A stretch of DNA of 64,000 nt. It comes from Lunularia cruciata. Taxonomy: Eukaryota; Streptophyta; Marchantiopsida; Lunulariales; Lunulariaceae. Under the pieces are notes generated by a model, which was given only the letters and a program-made list of their open reading frames with translations, was not told where the DNA came from and did no database searches. The number at the start of each line of letters is the position of its first letter. The first letter of the stretch is position 1. The stretch lies in contig OX419758.1 in NCBI GenBank assembly GCA_948567375.1, positions 53,955,473-54,019,472 on the forward strand. Direction: 5' to 3'. Positions 23,056 to 32,550 of this stretch are shown here, piece by piece. Both the position numbers and the translations under genes were made by a program.

Positions 23056-25076
23056 CATTTGAACCTCCTCAAAAGTCGATATGCTCCAGTTGCAATTATA
23101 ACGCTATATTCTGTAGTTTCTCTCCTCCCCATACGCAAGTTCAATGTTTCGATTCCAAGGTCCTCTATAATGAATTCAGGAAGATATTGACTCCGTCAAT
23201 GCTTACAAAGGTATTTGGACTATTCTCAGATAGTGGTTTTTAGGCAGTTATTGGGTAGCACGTGCACTTAGCATGTTCTCTCTTCGTTAACGTAAGGATC
23301 TGTTCAAAATTTTATTTACTCTTTATGAACCTAGAATAACAACAATTACAACCCAATGCACCTTTGCTCGATGTGCGAATTTCAACATCCCATATCCAAT
23401 TTCCAAATTGGGTGGCATCCAGAATGGACTTACTCTGCTCATGTTGGAAATTAGAGATGTTGCAAATTCTCGCAGGTCACCCCAAAATATTGGAGAGTAA
23501 CTCTGGTGCACTGACTTCAGAATATCTTATTCTTCATCTAATCTTTCAGCGTTTTAGTAGGAAATCGAAGCATTGCATGGAGTAGCCTGTTATCATTGGC
23601 AAGAAACGAACATTAGGGACTGAATGAAACGGCGGGTGGAGCATCAACCTTTTCAGGAGTATCAGAGATCTACCACCACCTCAGCTACTACTGACGAGGA
23701 GCGATCTCGCTCCATTACAGAGAGTTCTTCGTGATCAATCAAACACCACTCTTTACATATTGACTACAACTTGATTTCGATCGAAGGATAAAGGACGGTG
23801 CGCGTGCTGTGTAAAGTTAAGACTAACTCTAAAATTTGCAGGAGGTGGATTGACTATTATGTTCACCACAGTGTACTCTCAACATATTTTGTGTCCTAGA
23901 ATTTAGAGAGAGGAATTTCCCATTGACTTCAGGTGTTGCCTGTGAACAAAGTCAGGATTTAGCTTTAAAATTTGCACCGAGTAAAGGATAAAGAGCAGAT
24001 TACGTGCGAACCACATTGGCAGAGTTATTACACCAGCTTTTACTAAATTAGGTGCCTGGATAGATTGACTTCCATTAAACCATCGATCTGCCACAAACGT
24101 GTGGTTCAATTTGTTGTGTGGAGAACAAATTTGCTGACCAAATAATTGTCACCAATATCATTGGCTCTGGAATCGACGTATTAGGTATTCCTTGCTTAAT
24201 GTGGTGGCAAGTAGTCCATGACAAGGGTTTAAAGAAGCACTCTGTGCAAGAACTTCACGCTGGACCTGAGCAGGCACATTCTCCTTAGTAGCAAGGAATC
24301 AGGATCGATTTCCAAACTGCCATCATCGCAAACTATCCTTTCTTTCAGCATCAAAATACTCCTTCAAGTGTGCCTGTACGCTACGACCTTCTTGATCATG
24401 ATGTCTTCTAAATCCGGAGAGCAAGTTATTTCACGGACATAGAGCCTGTCACTAGATACATAAGCGGGGAAGCATTTATACGAATATGAAACTATCAATA
24501 CTTCGTGACACCAGTCTGTACCTCTTGTCCTTATGATTGCTCCCAAAACACATTAAACTTCTCAAAATCGGGTTACTTCTAGTGATCCAATCTCCACCTT
24601 CGAACATATAGGTGATAAACCAGCCACACAGAAAAACAGAAATATGAATTTTTTAATTTTTCCCCTCCAGCCAGTCTCACACATCATGCGGTCAAACGAG
24701 TCTTAAGGGAGTCTCTTTCGCAGTAAGAAACTCGCAGGTCGAACAAGAAAGATGGAAGTTACGACACGAAGAAGAAGAATCTAAAGAATTTCAAGTTGAC
24801 CTCAAAGTCTAGTGAGCCTGAAGGAAGGAAACCCTGAAACAAAAGTTTCCAAAAGTCCAATTTCTCAAATGTGAAATTGGGTAAGAACAGCTTCTCATAC
24901 ACCTGATCAGACGTTCCCAAACGGGCTCTTAGTCAACAACAACTCGATCTTTTGCCAGACGCATGACGTTTGAATGTTTGGATATTGTCCAATTGAAGAA
25001 AATAGAGATAAACCATCTTTCAACAGGAGTGACTGGAAGTATAACGGTTCAATTTCATACACACACAGGTTTCTAC

Positions 25077-25416
25077 ACCGTCAAAGCACAGGCATTCGAC
25101 TCGGCAGTTCAAAGGATTGTGAACACAGCCATTCTCCTAATCCTTTTAGCTTGATGTTTGTATTCGGAATAATTTATCTGCCACAAATTTAGTTTCTATG
25201 GCCCATTCTCCCGCTTTCGGATTCAGCATAAAGATCGATAGTGACATTGATAACTGCGGGTTTCCTTGCTGCGAAGTACTCCTTAGAAGCTGATTCTAGC
25301 TCCTCTGGAGTACCGGCTAGATACCCCTTTCCACCAAAGGCCTCCATCATCAATTCGTATCGGGCACCAGGAACAAATGAGGTGGGAGCTGGATCTTCTT
25401 TGTGAGGACCTGTGAT
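25077..25416 (-). pseudogene. Oxalyl-CoA decarboxylase last-exon tail, tandem unit 1
   Basis: A copy of the final ~228 bp of the decarboxylase coding region plus its ~110 bp 3' flank. It reads on the minus strand through the [11 protein letters not shown] and [20 protein letters not shown] region, with changes (for example [12 protein letters not shown]). It lacks the first part of the exon and the rest of the gene, so it cannot encode an enzyme. It is the member farthest from the gene. Confidence 0.9.
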
Positions 25417-25756
25417 CTATATCGTCAAAGCACAAACATCCGACTCGGCAGTTCAAAGGATTGTGAACACAGCCATTCTCCTAATCCTTTCAGCTTGGTG
25501 TTTGTATTCGGAATAATTTATCTGCCACAAATTTAGTTTCTACACATTCTCGGCTTTCGGATCCAGCGTAAGGATCGTTAGTGACATTGATAACTGCGGG
25601 TTTCCTTGCTGCGAAGTACTCCTTCGAAGCTGATTCTAGCTCCTCTGGAGTCCCGGCTAGATACCCCTTTCCACCAAAGGCCTCCATCATCAAATCGTCT
25701 CGGGCACCAGGAACAAATGAGGTGGGAGCTGGATCTTCTCTGTGAGGACCTGTGAT
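25417..25756 (-). pseudogene. Oxalyl-CoA decarboxylase last-exon tail, tandem unit 2
   Basis: A second copy, offset by 340 bp from unit 1 with the same junction (CCTGTGAT joined to CTATATCGTCAAAG). The frame remains open from the FGGKGY region through [12 protein letters not shown], then a small deletion replaces the normal GRMGHRN end with a longer unrelated tail ending at 25490. Confidence 0.9.
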
Positions 25757-26027
25757 CTATATCGTCAAAGCACAAACGTTCGACTCGGCAGTTCAAAGGA
25801 TTGTGAACACGGCCATTCTCCTAATCCTTTCAGCTTGGTGTTTGTATTCAGAATAATTTAACTCCCACAAATTTAGTTTCTGTGGCCCATTCTCCCGCTT
25901 TCGGATCCAGCATGAGGATCGATATAGTGACATTGATAACTGCGGGTTTCCTCGCTGCGAAAGACTCCTTCAAAGCTGATTCTAGCTCCTCTGGAGTCCC
26001 GGCTAGATACCCCTTTCCACCAAAGGC

Positions 26028-26529
26028 GGCAGATCGTGGTCATTCCCGGCATCAGACTGATGACACCTGTCGCATAACAAGCAGCTGGCTACCGGGAAAT
26101 GCTGAATGATCTCCAAACCGCCCGGGACTTCGACAATATGCCAATCAACCCGGCAAAGGCTGAATGAATTCCAAATAGTCCGGGAACTCAATAAGATCCC
26201 GATTAACCCGAAAAGTACTGAATAGATTCCAGAGACTCCGGGACTTCGCTAACGTTCCAAAAAGTTGTAATTAACACTGAAATACAATACGTGAAGTGAG
26301 GAGCAACAATCTTCACTTCTACTCATTACAGTTTTCACTTAATTAGAATATACGTACTTGTATTTAGCTTTTTGACCCCAAACCCAAATCACAAAACTTT
26401 CCTAAATAAAAAATCAATTCAATTACTGGCCCCACGTACTTAAACTCTTTTTCATCTCTTCTTAGTTCATAGGCGTTAGCTGGTTGTATTTGGAAGGATG
26501 AGTTTCTGGATTTGGTACCTCTTGTTAGT
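26028..26529. other. Insertion inside tandem unit 3
   Basis: About 502 bp foreign to the decarboxylase unit. It contains a minisatellite (26101-26262) and A+T-richer sequence afterwards. No open frame of note and no clear target duplication, so its origin is unknown. Confidence 0.75.
26101..26262. repeat. Minisatellite, ~58-bp unit, 2.8 copies
   Basis: Units begin at 26101, 26159 and 26218. Each has (G)CTGAATGAATTCCAAA-like and CCGGGACTTCGA-like blocks; the first two also end in ATCAACCCGG-like sequence. Copies are clearly diverged. Confidence 0.8.
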
Positions 26530-26719
26530 TCCATCGTCAAATCGTATTGGGCACCAGGAACAAATGAGGTGGGAGCTGGATCTTCTTTGTGAGGACCTGT
26601 GATCTATATCGTCAAAGCACAAACATTCGACTCGGCAGCTCAAAGGATTGTGAACACAGCCATTCTCCTAATCCTTTCAGCTTGGTGTTTGAATTCGGAA
26701 TAATTTAACTCCCACAAAT

Positions 26720-28739
26720 TTAGTTTCTATGGCCCATTCTCCCGCTTTCGGATCCAGCATAAGGATCGATAGTGACATTGATAACTGCAGGTTTCCTTGC
26801 TGCAAAAGACTCCTTCAAAGCTGATTCTAGCTCCTCTGGTGTCCCGGCTAGATACCCCTTTCCACCAAAGGCCTCCATCATCAAATCGTATCGGGCACCA
26901 GGAACAAATGAGGTGGGAGCTGGATCTTCTTTGTGAGGGCCTGTGATGTCTTCAGCAGGTCTCCGGTCCCCACCATAGACACCTCCATTATTGAAGATGA
27001 TAATCACCACTGGCAACTTGTATCGAACTAAAGTCTGAGGATTAAAAGGCAATTTTGCTTTAATAAGAGTGATATTCTCAAAACGTGAGAATCTAATGCC
27101 ACGTTGGATCAAACTGATGTCAGAAAAACTCACAAAATCGTCTGTTGGAAAGCTAAAATTTATAGAACAAAGAGGTCCTTTAACCAGGAGGGGCCTCTCA
27201 TTGCACGAGATAGTACTGTCTACCAATCTTCAAACAAGCAGTGAAATAGAAGCGCAATGGCAATGAGAAGTTTCAAAGGTAGGAAAAGAACAGTACCTCC
27301 ACCTCCATCCCGCTGAACCCGAATCCCGAGTCTCCTTCCACAGCAACTACGAGCCTTTCAGGTGATGTTACAGCTGCAGCAATTGCATAACCTAAACCAA
27401 CTCCCATTGTACCCCAAGTACCTGCATCGAGTCTCGTTCGAGGCTCTGTCTGTTCTAGAACTGACCGGGCGATATCCATGGTGTTGGCTCCTTCAGACAC
27501 TAGTATAGGAACAGGTGATCCTTCCGCTACTATTGCATCACGGATGATGCGCAGAGGAGTCAAGTAATTGAAGGGTACAACAACCTTAGCCAAAGAAGCG
27601 GCCATCTTCTGTATGTTATCCGAGGACTTTTTCTTAAGTTTCTGTAGCCATGGGTGCTGATCACCGAAGGTGAATGGATCGTCTTTAACTGCATCCGCAA
27701 TCTGCTGAACAACTACTCTAGCATCCCCGATCAAACCTAGTGCAGGCTTGCGAAATTCTATCTCATCCTTGGACATGTCCACTAGGATGAACTTCACGTT
27801 CTTAGACCAGCGGGGCGATTCTCCGAAATGGAGCAACCAGTTCAGCCTTGCACCTACGACCAAGACTACATCACTCTCGCCAACGGCTATAGACCTTGCT
27901 GCAGTAGTGGACAAGGGGTGAGAATCCGGGAGCAGGCCTTTACCCATGGGAGTTGCCAGGAAAGGAATGTTGGTAATCTTCACTAATCGCTTGATAGGCT
28001 CCTCTGCACGGGCATATGCAGCTCCCTTCCCGAACACAATAAGTGGTTTCTCCGCATGTCGTAACAATGAAACAGCTTGGCTCACCTCGTCCTCGGAAAC
28101 CTTAAGCTCTTTGGGAACTGATCCTTCCGCCCATGATGGGACAATTTCTTTTACAACTCCCAATAGCTTCTCGGCTTCATCCTCAGGTAAGGTCTCATGC
28201 AGAACATCCGAAGGAATATCGACATAACTAGCGCCTGGTCTTCCACTCAACGACGCAGCTAGTGCTTCGGAAACCACAGTCGGGATATCCTTGATACTCT
28301 TCGCTTTACCAGCGTACTTCACAAATGGCTTCACTATTTCTAGTTGGTCTAGTTCTTGAAAGTCCCCTTTGCCGACATCACTCTGTACACTAGAACCTGA
28401 TACCATAAGTATTGGCCAAGTGTTTATCATCCCATTGCTTAGACCCGCAAGACCATGGACTGCACCTGGTCCAGAGACTGTAAGAAGAACCCCTGGCTTC
28501 CCTGTCAAGTACCCAGCGGCACTGGCTGCATAACCGGCCGACTGTTCATTGTGGAATGCGATAAAACGAATGCCCTCTTTCACTGCACTAGTAGCTAGGT
28601 ATGTAACAGGTATTCCTACCACTCCAAACATATGTGCCACTCCAGCTTTAGCAAAGGCTCTTGCTGCCATCAAGTTTCCGTCACAGAGTCGCGGACTTTT
28701 CTCCTTTTGAGCAGCTGCCATACCATTGCAGCATGCCAT
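26720..28739 (-). CDS. OXC: Oxalyl-CoA decarboxylase (ThDP-dependent; 2-hydroxyacyl-CoA lyase family)
   Basis: Two exons, 28739-27297 and 27034-26720, joined in phase 0 across a 262-bp GT-AG intron; 585 residues, near the family norm of about 570. ThDP-enzyme features are complete: the N-terminal pyrimidine domain with catalytic Glu in FIAFHNEQSAGYAASA; the GKPGVLLTVSGPG block; a central nucleotide-binding-like domain (KPLIVFGKGAAY...VVLVVGARLNW); and the ThDP/Mg motif GDSGFGFSGMEVE...IIIFNNGG, which spans the splice junction. The C terminus reads [14 protein letters not shown]...[15 protein letters not shown] with no obvious peroxisomal tripeptide. It converts oxalyl-CoA to formyl-CoA and CO2; the plant homologue At5g17380 has this activity, and related enzymes act as 2-hydroxyacyl-CoA lyases, which remains an alternative. 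The gene lies 411 bp downstream of AAE3, same strand. The last exon is copied three times downstream. Confidence 0.92.
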
Positions 28740-29150
28740 GAATAACGGTTATAAGTGACCTCATGGAGAGTTCAGTTGAGACCTGTCATTCTACACTTTC
28801 TACAACCATGACCTACATTTAGCTTGGAAGGACTTGGTACAGGCAGAATTACAACAGAGAAGCGAGTCCAGGATGCATCAAGGATCCAAAAGCAGTATTT
28901 CCATAACATTTATGCTGGGGGAATCAGAAAGAAGGTGCAAATGAGAGGCATCAAATACAATGGCAGTGGACAAGATTCATGTGTGATTTCAAACTTGATC
29001 GACGATTGTCCGATTTATTTGGGAACTCAAAATGACTGTACAGCTCGGAGAGGGCATACCCTGTGTGCTCTCTTGAAGTGGAAACGCTATATTCACTGTT
29101 TGTTCGAGATTAGCAAGATTGTGCATGCAATCCCCACAAGATCATGCACG
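28740..29150 (-). promoter_or_regulatory. Compact spacer between AAE3 and the decarboxylase
   Basis: Only 411 bp separate the AAE3 stop codon from the decarboxylase ATG. It must hold the AAE3 3' UTR/terminator and the decarboxylase promoter and leader, unless the two are co-transcribed. I see no CACGTG and no clear TATA box. A 111-codon plus-strand frame here has no recognisable content. Confidence 0.5.
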
Positions 29151-32100
29151 CTAACCTGAAGTTGACTCTTTGCCGGTTGAAAGGAAGTGTTCAGCAACAA
29201 ATCGACGCTGAATTTTCCCTGTAGCTGTTCGAGGAACCGTTTCCGCGAAAAACAGGCGCTTCGGAATTTTGAAGGTTGCTAGGTTCTTCTTACAGTGAGC
29301 CAAAATGTCTTCCTCTGTGGCCTCCACGCTATTGTGAATGACGATAGCAGCATTTACCTGATCAAAAGCAGAGCATGTTAATGCTATCGCTATAGGATCT
29401 TTAGTTTGAAGTCACAAAGTTTGGAGAGGAGTCTGTCATGGTTTGCTTCATTTAGCTCGACCAATGGCAATTATAGAATCCTAAAGAATGGCAGACATGT
29501 ACGTCTCTGAATTCACATATGAGATGAATTAATATGAGATAAATGTCTGACTGCATGTCTGTTCGAAGATTTACCTCTTCTCCATATTTCTCGTCTGGGG
29601 CACCGAAGGTAACAGCTTCTGATACTGCTGGATGGGCCAAGAGTACGGCATCAACTTCTAGAGGAGAAATCTTCTCACCTGTAACATCAAAAAACGAAGT
29701 TAGAAGACGTAAACCAGATGTAAGCATTAACATGAGTTATCTTGTTGTTTTATCCTGAACTTATTGAGGAACGGAATACAGAACCCGTTGTAAACAACCC
29801 AATCCCATACCTACGTCTGACCGGACTTGACCCTGATATTTGACGGTAACGTAGTAAATGTCTTCACAATTCGCAGTTTACATAGGGAGGTAAGAACGCA
29901 TTTGCCTACAGACGAGGGTCAGTACCATGGTGACCTTGAGAATTATCTAAGCCTAGAAGTGTAACCTTGAGAAAGGCAGCGTCTTGCGCCATCAGTTTTA
30001 GTGGACTGCACATAAACTGTATAGCTCTCCCAATGAAAGACATCTAGACGCCACTTGTTGGGTGGGATTGTTGTTTCCTTCTCGTTTCCAGCGTAAGCTA
30101 GTCAAGGAGAGGCGGTCCCTCACTCGAGTCAAGGAGTAGAGTCTACTGTACAATAACTCTTCTCATTGTAATTTACATACCAATCCTTGTCGGATGACTG
30201 GGCCCAGTCATCCGACGAGGATTGGTATGTAATATTACAATGAGGACTGGGATTTACCCCTGCATGCTCTGAGTCAGTATGAGCCCATCAACACAAAAAC
30301 ACATCCTGTACATAGTAGGGGATAACGTGTGCTCACAAAGTAAATTGGCTATGATAGGTGGCCTGCATGGTAGCAGAAGGGGAATATTGAGGGAGGTTAA
30401 GCTGCAAAGCATGCGATAATAAGCAGACAGCAGACTCACCTCCGCGATTGATAAGCTCTTTGATGCGGCCTGTCAAAGTCAGGTAACCTTCTTCGTCAAG
30501 AATGCCTTGATCTCCAGTGTGAAACCATCCAAACTCAAAGGCTGTTTTGTTTGCATCCGGATTGTTCCTGTAGCCCTTAGTCACATTTGGCCCACGAATG
30601 CAAACTTCGCCTTCCTTTCCAGGAGGCAACACCTCCCCATCCGGGCTCAAAGTAGCAAGTTCAATTCCTGTAGCCTTCCCCACCGTACCCGGTTTGTGTG
30701 CACCGTGATGAGGGAGAGGATTTGAGGTCATTTGGTGGCTAGCCTCAGTCATTGCATACGCTTCTAAAACAGGGGCATGGAAGGATTCCTCGAGATTGGC
30801 TAAGACTGCTGGTGCAAGACTGGAACTGCATGCACGGATGAATCTCAACTTCGGGTACTCAGCCTCAGGTTTGGATTTGTGTTGAGCAAGAAGGATTTGA
30901 TGAATGGTTGGGACTGCTGTATACCATGTAGCTCCACCATCTCTCATATCCTTCCAGAAAGTTGACGCAGAAAAACGACCAGCAGCAGGTAAAATGGCTG
31001 CTCCTCCGGCATTGAGCGTGGAGAGAACACCAGCCATGAGACCATGAACATGGAAAAGAGGCATGACTATCAAGGTTCTGTCATCAGAAGTAAGCTCATA
31101 AGTTGCTGTGATATTCACGATCGAATGGGCTAGATTGGAGTGAGTGAGTGGCACTCCTTTAGGACGACTGGTGGTCCCTGAAGTATGCAGAAAAAGGACT
31201 TCATCATCTTCCTGGGGCACATCCCCAGCCTCAGCTTCATCCACAGTTTCCAACCTTGCTTTTGGAATGAGATTGACCTCCCCACTGCCAGAATCACCTT
31301 TCTCCCAGTGCACTCCTGCAACTGGCAACTTGAGTCTCTCTGCCGCACCCTCGGCAGCCTTATTCCCTTCCTTACCGGGAACAAGCAGCAAGCTAGAAGC
31401 TGCATCCTCCATGTAGAAGACAAATTCATCTGCCGTGTAAGCCGAGTTCAATGGGGCTGCGATCGCTCGTACTCTTGTGGTTGCCAGAAAGACTACCACA
31501 AACTGCAAGCAACAAAGGAGTTTAGCTAGAATTCAACCCACAAAACCAAACATTTCCGACTACGCATGTGTTGCATTTCCAGAGTAGCAACGGATCGCCA
31601 GGGACAGAGTTAAAGCGCACTCGACACCGTCAAATAGCTTGAAAAGCACAACTTCCTTCTTTGAGCTATTAGAATTCAACCATACAACAACAGCAAAACT
31701 ATGCACAGCTTATTAATCAAACAGCAAGCTCAGAAGTTTTGCAAGACGGACCTAACTGAGAATTCGAATTGATAGAGGCCAATCGAAACTCAGAAACGCC
31801 AATCGTTTAATCAACACAAATCTGCGGATCTATGAAATCCTGTGACAGAAATCTCGAGGCGGACTTGATCCTCGCAATTTCCAGATTAGTCGCCTAACAT
31901 TTTCACCTGTCAAAATCCAAGTACACTGAGCTGCGAACAAGCATGATGGGGAAAAAGGAGGAACTGGAACCTCCAATGTGTTCGGAAAAGCAAGGGAAAC
32001 AAGATCCCCGGGTTTGACTCCCGCTCGCCTCAGCGCAACAGCTGTCTTTTCTATTGCGGCATGCAACTCAGAGTGGGTCAGGCTCGAAACATTGGGAACA

Positions 32101-32174
32101 ATAAGAGCCTGCTTATCTCCATGCTCCTCTGCTGCCTTACTCAACAAAGCGTGTATAGTATGAACGCTCGTCAT
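29151..32174 (-). CDS. AAE3: Oxalate-CoA ligase (oxalyl-CoA synthetase, AAE3)
   Basis: Four exons: 32174-31971, 31502-30440, 29678-29575 and 29357-29151; introns of 468, 761 and 217 bp have GT-AG ends and compatible phases. The product is 525 residues (Arabidopsis AAE3 is 514). The frame is open upstream, but MTSVHTIHALL at 32174 is the first ATG. Adenylate-forming motifs are intact: P-loop LHTSGTTSRPKGVPLTHSN, MPLFHVHGL, YAMTEASHQM, GWFHTGDQGILDEEGYL, hinge GRIKELINRGGEKISP (across the second intron) and the catalytic Lys block PRTATGK near the C terminus. It activates oxalate with ATP and CoA to oxalyl-CoA, the first step of the cytosolic route oxalate, oxalyl-CoA, formyl-CoA, formate, CO2. 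Its product is the substrate of the adjacent decarboxylase. The C terminus (STSG) has no peroxisomal signal. Confidence 0.93.
30162..30245. repeat. Near-perfect ~41-bp-arm palindrome in AAE3 intron 2
   Basis: The sequence folds back on itself around CTGGGCCCAG (30198-30207) with virtually no loop. Arms run from TCATTGTAAT...GGATGACTGG to its complement CCAGTCATCC...ATTACAATGA, with one indel and one mismatch. It resembles a small foldback element or hairpin precursor. Confidence 0.92.
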
Positions 32175-32521
32175 CGCGCTATATCTTCTATCAAACCCAC
32201 GATTTTTCCTCAATTCTTCGACACCCAATCCTTGAAGGCACTCCAAACTCCTTACACTAATCCTTGAAGTATGATCGAAAGAATTCAGCAGAAAGACGAA
32301 GGATCTCAGACCTTCCCGTTTTCCCTTCGCTACGGAGTCTGGATTCAGGATAGATGCATGAACCGGGCCTGCAAATGTAAACCAGGTGGGTGCTCACACG
32401 AAACCCACATACATATCCAACCCGGGTACTACTGTACACCTTGGTTTCAGACCGTGAGAGCTTCAACCTAGAGACGGAGTAGCTCTTATCAGCTCGGAGC
32501 ACTGGGGGAGCTCTCTGGGAC

Positions 32522-32550
32522 CACGTGTTTGATGACTTGGATCACACGTG
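32522..32550. promoter_or_regulatory. Pair of G-boxes upstream of AAE3
   Basis: CACGTG at 32522-32527 and again at 32545-32550, 23 bp apart and about 350 bp upstream of the AAE3 start codon. G-boxes are bound by plant bZIP and bHLH factors. A regulatory role here is inference from position and spacing. Confidence 0.45.

Larger units (their letters stand above)
20359..25076. other. Long spacer without a recognised gene
   Basis: Only short frames without domain resemblance. It contains a 16-bp palindrome (CTGGATCTAGATCCAG, 21076-21091), an inverted repeat at 22490-22536 and a micro-insertion of the retrotransposon tail at 22995-23055, all listed separately where notable. Confidence 0.5.
25757..26607 (-). 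pseudogene. Oxalyl-CoA decarboxylase last-exon tail, tandem unit 3, interrupted
   Basis: A third copy of the same unit, split by about 500 bp of unrelated DNA (26028-26529) that entered at AAAGGC in the FGGKGY codons. The remainder resumes at 26530 with CCATCGTCAAATCG. Without the insert it has the same length as units 1 and 2. Confidence 0.9.

Noticed and set aside
31144-31529. Plus-strand frames opposite AAE3 exon 2
   Set aside because: The minus strand here encodes conserved adenylate-forming motifs; the opposite frames are by-products.
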